Assembly: GCA_022606425.2 (NCBI GenBank)
Contig: JAHDVF020000240.1
Coordinates: 3,061,501-3,125,500, forward strand
DNA from: Lepidostoma basale
Lineage: Eukaryota > Arthropoda > Insecta > Trichoptera > Lepidostomatidae
DNA length: 64,000 nucleotides
Reading direction: 5' to 3'
The position numbers and the translations under genes were made by a program. This document shows, one piece after another, positions 40,555 through 51,301 of this stretch. How positions within the stretch are numbered: the first letter of the stretch is position 1; the number at the start of each line of letters is the position of its first letter. Under the pieces are notes generated by a model. The model did not search any database. It saw only the letters and a list, made by a program, of their open reading frames with translations, and had not been told where the DNA came from.

Positions 40555-40850
40555 TAACTAACTAACTAACTAACCATCACGCCGTCTCTCCGAAAGGGTA
40601 GGCAGAAAGAATGGACTGTCACACTTTAACCGTTGCGGCACTTCATCCTTCTCTTTTCGTCTTTTCGCCCCCGCGGGAGACGCGGTGTGATGGGTTGCGA
40701 ACCTCATCGCCACCAATAGGCATCTTCCGCGCACACTTCGATCGTCCAACGTCCACAAAATAATCTCAAACAAATTATATAAAATACAATGATATAAAAT
40801 AAAATAACAAAATAAAAAAAATATTTGTTGATTTTTAAATAATGAGTTAA
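40555..40850 (-). mobile_element. dRTE-A copy
   Basis: Plus-strand CTAACTAACTAACCATCACG tail, RTE-A end, junction, then CGCGGTGTGATGGGTTGCGA and CGATCGTCCAACGTCCACAA. Closest to the 36701 copy; 5' truncated in the AT-rich part. Confidence 0.8.
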
Positions 40851-41103
40851 AATTTAAAAATCACGCAATAAAGAGTTAAACGTTAGCAACACTACACGTG
40901 TTCCGCCTCGTTCGCTCAGCGCGAACTGCGAAGGGCGGAACATGATTTAATGAGCTTTATGCGCCGAGGTAATTGAGATGCTTGCTCCGTGCGACAGTGG
41001 CGCGGAGCTTACCTGTACGTTGCCTGGCAGGTGTCCGCGGGTAGGAAGCAGAGCATTACACACAGGATGGCTAAAAAGTACTTTTTAAGTTTAAATTCAT
41101 GAA

Positions 41104-41572
41104 TCAATTGTATCTCAATAGAGACGAAGATGCAAATTGGAAACAGAATATGGTTGATCAAGGTGTTTACAGGACTTATGACCTGTCATTTGTTGGGTTA
41201 AGCTCACGCTTTATGTAATACAACATTCCCCATTCCACCTTATTTTTTCTTATGACCACCGTGTCTGACAAATTTTTGGAAGTTGTATATATCAACACCA
41301 CCCTTAACATGATAGTATATTCAATCTACACACTAACGCCATCTATGAAGATTGTATTTTAAGCATTACGCACAAGATCTTTTGTGAAAAGCTACCGCCA
41401 TTTACCGCATTGCTAGAAACCGCCTGGAGATGTCACTCCAATCTGCATGCTATAATTTTGACCAGTTTTTGTTTTTTACAATATTTTGAATGTATACAAA
41501 TACTTGTAGACAAACAACTGGATTTTACCCATTGCGGGCTATCAATTCAAGAATCAATTGTATCTCAATCAA
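41104..41572 (+). repeat. R520 repeat, copy 1
   Basis: Begins TCAATTGTATCTCAATAGAG, contains TTACAGGACTTATGACCTGT, CTAACGCCATCTATGAAG and TTTTACCCATTGCGGGC, and ends with the same GAATCAATTGTATCTCAAT. The 19-bp direct repeat at both ends is also a feature of the other copies. Non-coding; family unknown. Confidence 0.7.
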
Positions 41573-42164
41573 ATTCATCGTAAATTACTATAATGATTTT
41601 CTTCTATGGTCTATTCGCCTTCACTTTGTGTTATGGATTCACATTTGAATAAATACATTTATTTATAATATTTAAACTCATTAAAAATCAAATAAATACT
41701 CTTTCATATGAAGCACTTAACTTGTGGTGAGACATTATGAAATAAAATAATAATGTCAAACCAGGTTAACCCTCAACAATAATCTACTCTTAATTAATAA
41801 TCAAACTAATCATTCCCATAGTCTCATTCGAGTAATGTTCCCCATTGAAAATAATTTTAACTTTTCCCAAAAAAAAAAAATAAATAAATAAAAAATTAAA
41901 CTCCCCTGTCCGCCACTAAAATCTGAATTAGAATTTCTCCACATTTTTTTGTTACGAGCATGACTCACCGTTTTATCGGTCTATTCGTCCGCGCCCAGTT
42001 TTTAAACCCCCTACACTCTTTCTCCCATCCACATTATATTTATTTCTTCAAAGGTTGTTCTCTGATTTTACATTAAGTTAGTCTCTCACCCTCACGAAGC
42101 CTCGGCGGGAGCGAAACCGGTTTGTGTTACCAAATAAAGTGGTGTTAATACAAATTACTAAAGT

Positions 42165-42430
42165 GCATTTTTATTTTATTAAATAAATAGTCTATTGTTT
42201 TGGCCGAAACACTATCATACTTCAACATTATAAATTGTTCAATTTTCAAAACTGTTATAATATCAAAAATTTTAAAGTCGCGACATCAGGTGTTACAAAC
42301 AACAGTGGTTAGCAACACCTGATGATGCCGACATCTGCTGGCGAAACAACTGTCCCGACATTTTCAAAAAGTGTATAATAAAAAAATGTGATATTAAAAC
42401 AGCGTTGTAAATTTAACAGTTGAAAATAAG
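42165..42430. repeat. H1b element, left core deleted
   Basis: Left arm ATAGTCTATTGTTTTGGCCG to AAAGTCGCGACATCAGGTGT: the core is deleted between GUC and CTGATGA. The right arm is intact in its core (42319-42354). Confidence 0.7.
42319..42354 (+). ncRNA. Hammerhead ribozyme motif, H1b
   Basis: CTGATGA, U, GCCGAC-atctg-CTGGC, GAAA, CAACTG, UC at 42354. The core is perfect, stem II partly mispaired, stem III ACAACUGU (palindrome broken). Confidence 0.62.
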
Positions 42431-42774
42431 GTAACCAAAAAATCGTTAAATAAAGAAAATTCACGAATTTAATAACTAGACCAATCTTACCAATAGCGCA
42501 ATTGAATTTTCCTATTTCAAAGAAATTAAAAATAATCCCTTAAAGTTATTATCCCCTGTAAGTCAATAGATTTTTAATCAGAAAGTTATCAAGAGTAATT
42601 TTTATAATATAGATGACGCACCATCCTGATTTCTCACGTGTCCATTTTTTATCTTATTTATGCATTAAACTACATGATCTCCCTCCATTTTAAATGTTTA
42701 TATACTATTATTCTTATTATTATTATTTTGTTGAATTGCTCTTGACATCATTACAGTGCGAACCAAATCGAAGT

Positions 42775-42915
42775 AAAGACTATAGCTATCATATTGAATC
42801 TTGTGACATGTAATAGGTAGCTAATGTAACGTCATTTTATTGTCACGTGAATTTTACACCAGACTGAACCAGGGTGTGGCAGTCTTAGCTTTTACCGCTC
42901 TGCCACGAAGTTTTT
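42775..42915 (-). mobile_element. SINE S1, minus strand
   Basis: Plus-strand ACATGTAATAGGTAGCTAAT, TTATTGTCACGTGAATTTTA, GACTGAACCAGGGTGTGGCA and CTCTGCCACGAAG are the reverse of the S1 body and head. The middle of the head with the B box is deleted. Confidence 0.75.
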
Positions 42916-43320
42916 GTTACCCTGACGACACTCGCGATACGATTGTTTCGATAAAACAAAGTACACAAGTGTTTTATATTTATTTAAAAAAATATATTCG
43001 AGGTCAGTTGAGCCAAACCATCCATGACCGTGTTTCCAACAGAATGGAGCCACAGAGATTAGCTATAGGAACACAATGGCTCTGTTATGGTAGACCATAA
43101 AAGTCATTTTGTGCCATCCTGTAGTAAGCATAGCATACTCGTATAACATACAGCGCTTATTCGTTATCTGTTTTTGTGAGAGCGACCCTTCACACAAATC
43201 AATGAAGCCATGTAGATGTCAGTCAAAGGCAAAAACATGAACTTAAGTGAATACATAGTTTTTTTTTTGGTTTCATGAATTGATCAGTGATATCGATTAA
43301 TAAACTATAATCAAAGTTGA

Positions 43321-44048
43321 CGGCAGACAGACGATGCTATAATCATAGCTGAAAACAATAATGACCTACAAAAAATGCTAGACAGACTACATCACGTCTG
43401 TAAGAAATACAACATGATGATCTCTATCGAAAAATCAAAATGTATGACCTTTTCCAAAACACCCAAAACATGTAACCTGGTTATAGAAAATCAACCCATA
43501 GAACAGGTCAGGACCTTCAAGTATCTAGGCATAGACCTGGTGGGGGGAGCTGGTCTGCGGGAAGAAATACAAGCCCAAGTAAACAAGGCAGCTGCAATCT
43601 CTGGAGCTCTAAAATCCACAATATGGAAAAACAAAGACATGGCCATTAAGAGTAAGATGAGAATCTATAAAGCATGCGTAAGACCAATAATAACATATGG
43701 CGTCGAAGCAAGGGTAGATACAGTAAGGACCAAACATGTTTTGAGGACTTCCGAAATGAAGACACTGAGGACGATAGCAGGCAAGACACTGAGCGATCTG
43801 TGAGGTTGAGAATATGTGAGGTTGAGGATATTATAAGATGGAGCAGATAGCGAAAAAGGGACTGGTAGGGTCATGTTCAAAGAATGGACACCACCAGACT
43901 CCCCTATATTGTATTACATAATCAGCCGCATGGGACTCGTCGTGAAAGACCTTCTAAAATATGGAAGGACAGCTGAAAATCTACCTCACAGGAGGAGCAA
44001 CACTCTGGAGAACATACCACATAGGTCTATAATAAATAAGAAGAAGCA
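43321..44048 (+). mobile_element. RTE-B LINE fragment reaching the RT catalytic box
   Basis: The reading starts RQTDDAIIIAENNNDLQKML, where YADD is changed to QTDD but both aspartates remain. It continues KYNMMISIEKSKCMTFSKTP, TFKYLGIDLVGGAGLREEIQ, CVRPIITYGVEARVDTVRTK and SEMKTLRTIAGKTLSDL (43803). After a stop and frameshifts come the EWTPPDSPI and LPHRRSNTLEN region and tail. It is the longest RTE-B copy here (more than 160 codons open). Confidence 0.88.
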
Positions 44049-44051
44049 GAA

Positions 44052-44300
44052 AGTTGACGGCCTTCGTGGCAGAGTAGCAACAGTTACGACTGCCACACCA
44101 AAAGTATTGGGTACTATTCCAGGAGCTATAATAACATTGTATAAATTTCACACTGTCTTTTGTCTGATAGAGTTCACATGACAATAAAAATGACGATATA
44201 AATACTAGCAACCTATCGTGTCGTGAGAATCAATAGCATAAAAAATGTAAACAGTAATTGCGTTTTAATTTTAGGTAAACAACCTGTTGTATACGAAAAT
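44052..44300 (+). mobile_element. SINE S1 copy next to RTE-B
   Basis: GTTGACGGCCTTCGTGGCAG, decayed B box (GGTACTATTCCAGG), body ACTGTCTTTTGTCTGATAGA and GACAATAAAAATGACGATAT, 3' GTAAACAACCTGTTGTATAC. Confidence 0.8.
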
Positions 44301-44810
44301 ATGGAAAGGCCCGAGTGGCATCCCAAGTACCAGCTATATAGTCTTTGCTGCAAACGTACCTCTAGGATTGAAACTGAAATTAATTACTAATGTTTATATT
44401 ACAAAAGGTATATACTCGTAGGTTATTTTTGTTGCCAAACGAAGCATTTAATGTATAATACAATAGTAATTAGTTAAAAAAACCCATTTATTATATCAAA
44501 TTGGACACTGAGATTTGTACATACTAGTAGTTCGATTGTTATGCACCACACCCTAGTGAAACTATCAGATATAATAAAATAGCATTATAAGGTGAAGAAA
44601 CGTACACAAAAGTAAAATAAGGCAATATAAGAGCATAAAGGAGAAATGCATAAATCAGGTAAAATAAGACAATAGCGTGAGACAAAATCACTAAAATAAA
44701 ATAAGATAATAATAGCACATCAATAAAATAACAGTTCATATATAAGGCAATAGCCCAAGATTGATAAAAAATACACAAATCAGGTAAATTAATACAATAG
44801 CAAAAGATAA

Positions 44811-45339
44811 AAAGCTAAGATGGCAGTGCACAATAGTGTTCTTGTGCCGACCCTTATGTATGGAAGTGAAGCATGGAACTGGCAAAAGAAGGATGAAAGT
44901 AGAATAAATGCAGTAGAAATGAGATCTCTAAGACGAATGTGTGACAAATCTGTTTATGATAGAGTGACAAATGCAAGTATAAGAAGTGAATGTGGTGCGA
45001 ATGAAAGTGTTATGAACAAAATAAGGAAAGGGTCATTAAGATGGTTTGGACACATGGAAAGAATGAGTGAAGACAGAATGGTAAAGAAGGTATATGTAAA
45101 CGGCGTGAACGGAGCTAGAAACAGAGGAAGGCCGAGGAAAACGTGGCACGATCAAATCAATCAAATATTGAATGTCGGTCACGTGAGGAGTCGGAAAAAT
45201 CGACGTGCGTGCATGACAAGATGTATGAATGTAGAGGAAGCGAGAGACGTATATCTGGACAGAACAGTGTGGCGTTCCATTCTTTCTGCCTACCCCTCCG
45301 GGGAGACGGCGTGATGGTAAGTTAGTTAGTTAGTTAGTT
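44811..45339 (+). mobile_element. RTE-A LINE 3' copy, best preserved, 12-bp target-site duplication
   Basis: AGCAAAAGATAA occurs at 44799-44810 and 45340-45351. The frame 44820-45314 is open for 164 codons: MAVHNSVLVPTLMYGSEAWN, RSLRRMCDKSVYDRVTNASI, GSLRWFGHMERMSEDRMVKK, GRPRKTWHDQINQILNVGHV, RRACMTRCMNVEEARD and WRSILSAYPSGETA. This is the conserved C-terminal domain downstream of the RT palm. The element is 5' truncated and ends in (GTTA)n. It is the reference for the family. Confidence 0.93.
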
Positions 45340-45462
45340 AGCAAAAGATAAGAAAAATACGAAAATTCAAATCAAGTCTTTCACCGACCTGCTTTAGAAT
45401 GAAAAATAACGTTTATTTCAAGAACTTTATAAATGAGATTTATATCGTTGTTAGACACTATA

Positions 45463-45711
45463 CTTCGTCAGCTTGTCCACTGCTGACCGTAAGCCTCTCC
45501 ACCCCCACGCCATCTATCTTGGTCTCTCGCCAGTGTTCTCCAGGCCCTTCCCGCTGTCCGCACAATATCATTGCTCCACCTGGTAGGCTGTTTCCCGACA
45601 CTTCTCCGGCCCAACCTTAGCCTCCATTCAGTAACCCTCTGGCTCCATCTTCCATCATTCCATCGACACACATGACCAGCCGAAGATGAAGTGGCAGAGG
45701 GCTGGTCAAGT
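45463..45711 (-). mobile_element. LINE-C variant insertion with tiny 5' inversion, 13-bp duplication
   Basis: GTTAGACACTATA lies at 45450-45462 and 45712-45724. Minus strand reads HVCRWNDGRWSQRVTEWRLR, LGRRSVGKQPTRWSNDIVRT and AWRTLARDQDRWRGGGEAYG. At 45682-45711 the sequence flips and reads MKWQRAGQ on plus, the residues that normally precede HVCR. This places the inversion breakpoint exactly inside the domain. Confidence 0.85.
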
Positions 45712-45739
45712 GTTAGACACTATAAACACTCGTAATACA

Positions 45740-46000
45740 AACATAATTGAATAAGAAGGCATTTCTTTGGTCACATTGCCAGGAGTGAGCTTGGTAACCT
45801 GGAAAAATGTATTGTCACAGGAAGTGTTCCAGGCAAAAGAAGTAGAGGCAGATCTCCTGCGCGGTGCTGTGACCAGATTAAGGAGATGACTGGGGGAAAC
45901 CTCTACTCGGCGGTGTAGAATTCGGAAAACAGAGAGGATTGGAAGCATTTTGTTTTAACCACGGACAGTTCCATAAATCACGACCCTCAGTAATGAGGAA
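45740..46000 (+). mobile_element. LINE-F 3' end
   Basis: KAFLWSHCQE in one frame; main frame FFGHIARSELGNLEKCIVTG, SVPGKRSRGRSPARCCDQIK, EMTGGNLYSAV, a stop, NSENREDWKHFVLTTD and SINHDPQ. The FFGHxxR, GKRSRGRxPxRW and HDPQ end are typical of a distinct LINE family. One nonsense mutation. Confidence 0.8.
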
Positions 46001-46084
46001 ACGAAAAAGATGTAGGCATTAAAATGCATACCGAGTATTAGTTAGCAACTAAAACTAACTAAAATTCACTTCTTATACTTGCAT

Positions 46085-46195
46085 GTGACACTCTATTAGA
46101 GATCTCATTTCTACTGCATTTATTCTACCTTCATCCTTCTTTTGCCAGTTCTATTTTTCACTTCCATACATAAGGGTCGGCACAAGAACACCATT
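46085..46195 (-). mobile_element. RTE-A internal scrap
   Basis: Minus strand GVLVPTLMYGSEK-like and KDEGRINAVEMRSLIE over 100 bp. Both ends are broken. Confidence 0.65.
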
Positions 46196-46593
46196 ACCAG
46201 CAGTTCGTAATTAATAAATTTCCTTGTAGAATATTATGAGCATAGACAAAATGAAAGTGCCTTGAAAAATACCTCGTTTAGGTAGTAACGACTATTTATG
46301 TATAATATACATTTTAGCTTTGCGTGGAGCGAAAACAAAGCGAGCAAATAGGAGGAGAGTGTTTTGGGACTCGGCTCGGGCGTATTTTTCCGGCTCCAGA
46401 CAAGGATAAATGCTGAGACGGATAAATACACCAGACGGGTTTTCTGTGTCGACATTACTCGCTCCATTCGTTGCTCACTTCAAGCCACACGTATGTCTCC
46501 TACATTACTACCATTTCTACAAATCCATCCATCCATTCAATAGGATGTTAATTTAAACTCAATTTATAAAAAAAATAATCATATCCATATGTA

Positions 46594-47095
46594 GATATGG
46601 AGTATCTGCTTCCAAATCTTTTGTATGGAGCGAAGTATGAAACTGGCATAAAAATATGAGAGCAGAATAAATGCGATAGAGATGAGATCCCTTAGACGTA
46701 AGTATTTTAAAATGATGTACCGGTATATGAGTTTCAAATGCTGATATATGGGAGGAATCTTGAGCGGAAGAAAGTATTATAATATTATAAACTGTTAAAT
46801 TTAAAAAAAACTTTGTTTTATGTTTCACAATTGTATTTTATTTTATGCAACATTTGTTCCGTCAACCTATGTTGTCAACAAAGGATGATGTCAACATAGG
46901 TTGACGAAACAGCTGTCTCGTAAAATAAAATATAATTGTGATACATAAAACAAGGTTTTTTAATTTAACAGTTTATGTTAAAGTATCATAGCGTTTCGGC
47001 CAAAACAATGGACTATTATGTATAATATTAACAAAACTATGGAAAAATTCACAACGTTGGTTTGGTCACATGGAACGTATGGATAAAGAAAGATG
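46594..47095 (+). mobile_element. RTE-A internal fragment split by H1a
   Basis: 46594-46787 reads LLPNLLYGAKYETGIKI, RAE*MR*R and RSLRRKYFKMMYRYMS; 47021-47095 resumes with the MNKIMEKFTTLVWSHGT region. The H1a insert lies between. Heavily mutated. Confidence 0.65.
46788..47020. repeat. H1a palindromic element with 10-bp target-site duplication
   Basis: TATAATATTA flanks it at 46778-46787 and 47021-47030. The left arm begins TAAACTGTTAAATTT and has a decayed core; the right core at 46882-46917 is AGGATGA, U, GTCAAC-atag-GTTGAC, GAAA, CAGCTG, UC. It ends AAAACAATGGACTATT. The 233-bp length with duplication shows what one mobile unit looks like. Confidence 0.82.
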
Positions 47096-47336
47096 GCTCT
47101 TTCCATGGCGCGTTGGGTGACCTTGAATCTGTAGACTAGACCTTTTGTCAGGGTCCACGTCTTGGCTCCGTACGTCATGACTGGCAAGACGCACTGGTTG
47201 AAGACTTTATCTTGAGGCATTGTGGTATTTCGGAGGTAATAACATGACGTTATTTTCCAAAGGCCGCCCAACCCAACTGAATTCTTCGGTCGGCTTCTTT
47301 CTCGAAATTGTTTCTACCCAGTTGTACGATTTGCCC
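47096..47336 (-). mobile_element. LINE-C fragment
   Basis: Minus strand: RRIQLGWAAFGK, then VFNQCVLPVMTYGAKTWTLT, KGLVYRFKVTQRAMERA. This is the region upstream of the GRPxxRW block. It abuts an RTE-A end. Confidence 0.78.
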
Positions 47337-47832
47337 CATCACGCTGTCTCACCGAAGGGTAGGCAGAAAAAACTGCCACACTTTTCTTTCCTGACATATT
47401 TCCCTCGCTTCATCAACATTCATACATCGTGTCATGCACGCGCGTCGATTTCTCTGACTCCTCACATGGCCGACATTCAATATTTGATTTATTTGATCGT
47501 GCCACGTTTTCCTCGGCCTTCCTCTATTTCTGGTTCCATTTGCATCGTTAACATATTATTTTTTTACCATTCTTTCTTCATTCATTCTTTCCATATGTTC
47601 AAACCGTCTTAATGATCCTTTCATTATTTTGTTTCCATCATACCATCATTCGCACCGCATTCACTTCTTATATTTTCATTCGACACTCATAAATATTAAT
47701 CATACACAGAGTATCTGCACATTCGTCTAAGAGATCTCATTTCTACTGCATTTATTCTACTTTCATCCTTCTTTTGACAGTTCCATGCTTTGCTCCCATA
47801 CATAGGGGTCGGTAGAAGAACACCATTGTTCA
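47337..47832 (-). mobile_element. RTE-A 3' fragment, minus strand
   Basis: The 3' end is at 47337 (tail lost, CATCACGCTGTCTCACCG). Minus strand: SLRRFEHMERMNEERMV, VNDANGTRNRGRPRKTWHDQ, NVGHVRSQRNRRACMTRCMN. A small insertion occurs near 47690. Confidence 0.82.
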
Positions 47833-47902
47833 CACATAATGTGATATATTCAGCGAAATCGGTTTAGTAATTTTCAAAAAAATCAAACACATACAGACAA
47901 AC

Positions 47903-48080
47903 ATTTTTTTTTAAAGACTAACATCAAGGATTTACATTAATGATATTAGAATTTATTTAACAATCTTCAATGTGAGCAGAAAATAGCTAATTATTATGAA
48001 GAAGGAATCTGGTCGTGTCCAGGCTTGAACCCATGTCCCCTGGATCAGGAGCCAAGCGTTCTATCCCCTAGACCACCACC
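47903..48080 (-). mobile_element. SINE S2 copy
   Basis: Minus strand GGTGGTCTAGGGGATAGAAC, GACATGGGTTCAAGCCTGGA (B box with one change), body TAGCTATTTTCTGCTCACAT, A-rich tail. Collinear with 16437-16608. Confidence 0.85.
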
Positions 48081-48574
48081 CGAGTGTATATATATTATAA
48101 TATATAGATAATACTAAAGAAAATATTTTTTTTAATTAAGTCTACATCCTCTTAATGAGGACAAAGCGAAATACGTTTTAGGAACTTCAGTTTTGAAAGC
48201 AAGCCTTAGATTAAAAAAGCTATAATCATTTCGATAAAGAAATTCTTAGCGATTTTTAATTAGTATCTTTTATACACAGGAAGAGCGCAGCTTTATCAAT
48301 ACTAAATAAATTCCTGAGCCTATTACTGTCGGCAGCCAGATAAATATTCTGAAAGCGTTCTGCCAGCGCAGCTTCCCAGTGGACCCACCTTGTTAATTAT
48401 TAATCTAAAAATTCCAGAGTAGATCTTAAAGCCTGCGGAATTTCAGGTATTATTGAATGTAAGGAATTTACTTTCATGTTGATATTGGATAAAAATTTAA
48501 AAAGAATGAAGTAATCTACTTACGAAATTGAAAATAACTTTGTTTAATTAACAAAATATTAAAAAAATTAAATA

Positions 48575-48732
48575 ATTAAATAGTCCATTGTTATGGCTGA
48601 AACTCTATGATACCTTCACATTTTAAACTGTTAAATTAAATAACTTTGTTTTATATATCAATATTGTATTTTATTTGAAACGACAGCTGTTTCGTCAACC
48701 TATGTTGACATCATCAGGTGTTACAATAATCA
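48575..48732 (-). repeat. H1a left arm
   Basis: ATAGTCCATTGTTATGGCTG, ACTTTGTTTTATATATCAAT, core, AGGTGTTACAATAATC. The right half is replaced by R520. Confidence 0.72.
48682..48717 (-). ncRNA. Hammerhead ribozyme motif, H1a
   Basis: Minus strand CTGATGA, U, GTCAAC-atag-GTTGAC, GAAA, CAGCTG, UC, GTTTC. Perfect core and stem II. Outer stem I is possible between ATTGTA before the core and TACAAT after it. Confidence 0.74.
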
Positions 48733-48746
48733 TTGTTTATTTAAAT

Positions 48747-49895
48747 TTTAATTGTATCTCAATAGAGACGAAGACGCAAACTGGAAACTGAATATGGATG
48801 ATCAAGGTGTTTACAGGACTTATGACCTGTCATTGATTGGGTTAAGCGCACGCTTTATGTAATTACAACATTCCCCATTCCACCTTTGTTTTTATGATCA
48901 TGCATGATACATTTTTGGAAGTTGTATATTTGCTCCAAATCTATACTTATCTTCACGTGTCAGTTTCAATTGGCCATCTATGTAGATTTGATTACACATG
49001 TCAATCTTTTTAAGATTAACCTATATAATCCACCCACTAACGCCATCTATGGAGAATGATTTTTAGCATTTAGCAAACTACTTTATTAACACAATGCGAA
49101 AGCTATCGCCTATTAGCTTATTGTTTTAGAAGCCGCCTGGAGTATTATTCCTATCTATATGCCAAAGAATTGACCAGAATGATTACAAATATTTTTGTGA
49201 ATGTATACTTATACTTGTATACGAATCCTGGATTTTTACCCATGGTGGGTGGTTACTTCAAATTTAATTGTATCTCAATAATTGTAATTACATAAAGCGT
49301 GCGCTTAACCCAACCAATGACAGGTCATAAGTCCTGTATACATATTCAGTTTCCAGTTTGCGTCTTCGTCTCTATTGAGATACAATTAAATTTGAAGTAA
49401 CCACCCACCATGGGTGAAAATCCAGGATTCGTATACAAGTATAAGTATACATTCACAAAAATATTCTGGTCAAAATTCTTTGGCAAATAGAATGGAATAA
49501 TACTCCTAGCAGCTTCTAACAATATGTTGGGCGACAGCCTTCGCATTGTGTTAATAAGGTAGTTTGCTAAATGCCGAAAATCATTCTCCATAGATGGCGT
49601 TAGTGGGTCGGTTGTATAGGTTAATTCTTGAAAAAATTCACAAGTGCAACCAAATCTACATAGATGGCTGACTGAAACTGCTACGTGAAGATAAATATGG
49701 ATTTTGAAGTATATATACATCTTCCAAAAATTTGTCATGCATGATCACAAATAACAAAGGTGGAATGGGGAATGTTGTAATTACATAAAGCGTGCGCTTA
49801 ACCCAACCAATGACAGGTCATAAGTCCTGTAAACACCTTGATCATCCATGTTCAGTTTCCAGTTTACGTCTTCGTCTCTATTGAGATACAATTAA
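48747..49895. repeat. R520 inverted and tandem cluster
   Basis: A plus copy (48749-49273) is followed by a partial minus copy (49280-49385) and a full minus copy (49386-49893) joined head to tail through TCTATTGAGATACAATT and AAATTTGAAGTAACCACCCA. All copies share TGACAGGTCATAAGTCCTGT and GCGTGCGCTTAACCCAACCA. The open frame at 49346-49738 on minus is probably fortuitous. Confidence 0.78.
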
Positions 49896-49929
49896 AAAAA
49901 AAAAAAAAATCACAAAAATATTGTTTATT

Positions 49930-50112
49930 TAATTTAACAGTTTAAAAAAATATATTTAAAAAACATGTCATGTTTCGGAGGATACCTCCCATCTTCAGGT
50001 GTAAAAATATTTTTTTTTTATATTTCTCTAATATTATATTTTGTGGATTAAACAAAGTTATTTTCAAATTTCTAAGTATATTACTATGGAATTCCACACT
50101 GTTAATGCCTTA
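49930..50112 (-). repeat. Hammerhead-like repeat relic with core 49967-49998
   Basis: Minus strand CTGAAGA, U, GGGAGG-tat-CCTCC, GAAA, CATGAC. The right flank ends in ATTACTATGGAATTCCACAC, an H2 outer module. A five-pair stem II is intact; the cleavage triplet is lost (GAC). Confidence 0.5.
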
Positions 50113-50186
50113 GCGCTCAATAAAATGAAGTTATCGTTTCGTTTTTAAAATATCATTGTTGTTGAATAGAAATATATCGATTGAAG

Positions 50187-50650
50187 TAAATATGGCAGTG
50201 CACAATGGGGTTCTAGTGCCGACCTTTATGTATGGAAGTGAAACTTGAAGTTGGCAGAAGAAGGATGATATTAGGATAAATGCCATAGAAATGAGATCAC
50301 AAGAATGTGCGGAACTATAATGTACGATAGAATACCCCATAGAGAAGTTAGAAAGGAATGTAAGGCAGATGAATGCGTCCTAAGATGGTTTGGACATATG
50401 GAACGATTGGATGAGGGAAGAATGGTTAAACATATATATACAAATACTGTGAATGGATTAAAAAGACGAGGAAGACCAAGGATGACGTGGTATGACCAAA
50501 TTAATCAAATATTCAAATGTGGCCATGTTCGAAGCAAGAACAATCGACTAGTGTGCGTATCACGGTATGTGAATGTAGAAGATGCGCGAGAGTTATGGCG
50601 GTCCTCTCTGCCTACCCTCCGGGAAAACGGCGTGAGGGTGAGTTAGCTAT
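50187..50650 (+). mobile_element. RTE-A 3' fragment
   Basis: MAVHNGVLVPTFMYGSET, a stop, SWQKKDDIRINAIEMRS, then from 50305 an open frame RMCGTIMYDRIPHREVRKEC, LRWFGHMERLDEGRMVKHIY, GLKRRGRPRMTWYDQINQIF and RLVCVSRYVNVEDARELWRS. About 30 codons are deleted before the end. Confidence 0.83.
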
Positions 50651-50707
50651 GTTGTTGAACTATGTATTTTTTCTTCTTTCTTTGTAAGAACACAAATAAA
50701 ATAAACA

Positions 50708-50875
50708 AATATTCCATTGTTTTGGCCGAAACACTTTGATACTTCTTACATTATAACTTTTAAAATTTAAAACACTGTTATAATATCACAATTTCTTTTT
50801 ATTCACTGAGAGTGTCGCGACAGCTGTTTCGCCAACTGTTAATGGCATCATCAGGTGATGTTGCCAACATCGGTT
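50708..50875 (-). repeat. H1b left arm with core 50819-50854
   Basis: ATATTCCATTGTTTTGGCCG, TTCACTGAGAGTGTCGC, then minus core CTGATGA, U, GCCATT-aac-AGTTGGC, GAAA, CAGCTG, UC. A short right-arm piece ends at 50875 where LINE-D begins. Confidence 0.68.
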
Positions 50876-51290
50876 GAACTGTTTCGAAAGGAAGATCCTC
50901 CGCAGAATCTTCGGACTTATTAAGGTTGGTCAGACGTAGAGCAGGAGATACAAAATAGAGCTCTACTAGTGGTCAAGTTTATAAAGTTTAACAGACTGCC
51001 TGGCTAGGTCACTTGCACCGCATAGGAGATCTGGAGCTCCCCAAAAGAGTGTTGCATGACAAAACAGTAGGGTGAAGAAGCGTCGGCAGGTCGAGACTGC
51101 GATGGTTGGATGGTGCCGTGGCAGACTGTCGGGTTCTGGAGCAGCAAGACTGGGAGGTGGCGGCCAGAGACAGGACGGGAAAGATACGTTTCTTGGAGGA
51201 GGCTACAACGTTACAACCTTTGGAGGACCCACCAAAGGTTGTAACGCCGGAGAAGAAGTCGAGAAATAAGTACATGCGAGGGATGTAGCA
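50876..51290 (+). mobile_element. LINE-D 3' fragment
   Basis: CERKILRRIFGLIKVGQT, GARSLAPHRRSGAPQKS-like frames, then VKKRRQVETAMVGWCRGRLS and a shifted VLEQQDWEVAARDRTGKIRF with LEEATTLQPLEDPPKVVTP. The KRRxGRPRLRW block is frame-broken. Same family as 53938-54320. Confidence 0.7.
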
Positions 51291-51301
51291 AATTCAAAAT
51301 T

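Noticed and set aside
41104..41572. R520 as a hammerhead-bearing element
   Set aside because: No CUGAUGA-hairpin-GAAA order on either strand in any copy.
49346..49738. 130-codon open frame
   Set aside because: It falls within the R520 repeat and is not conserved in the sister copies at 41104, 48749 and 51480.
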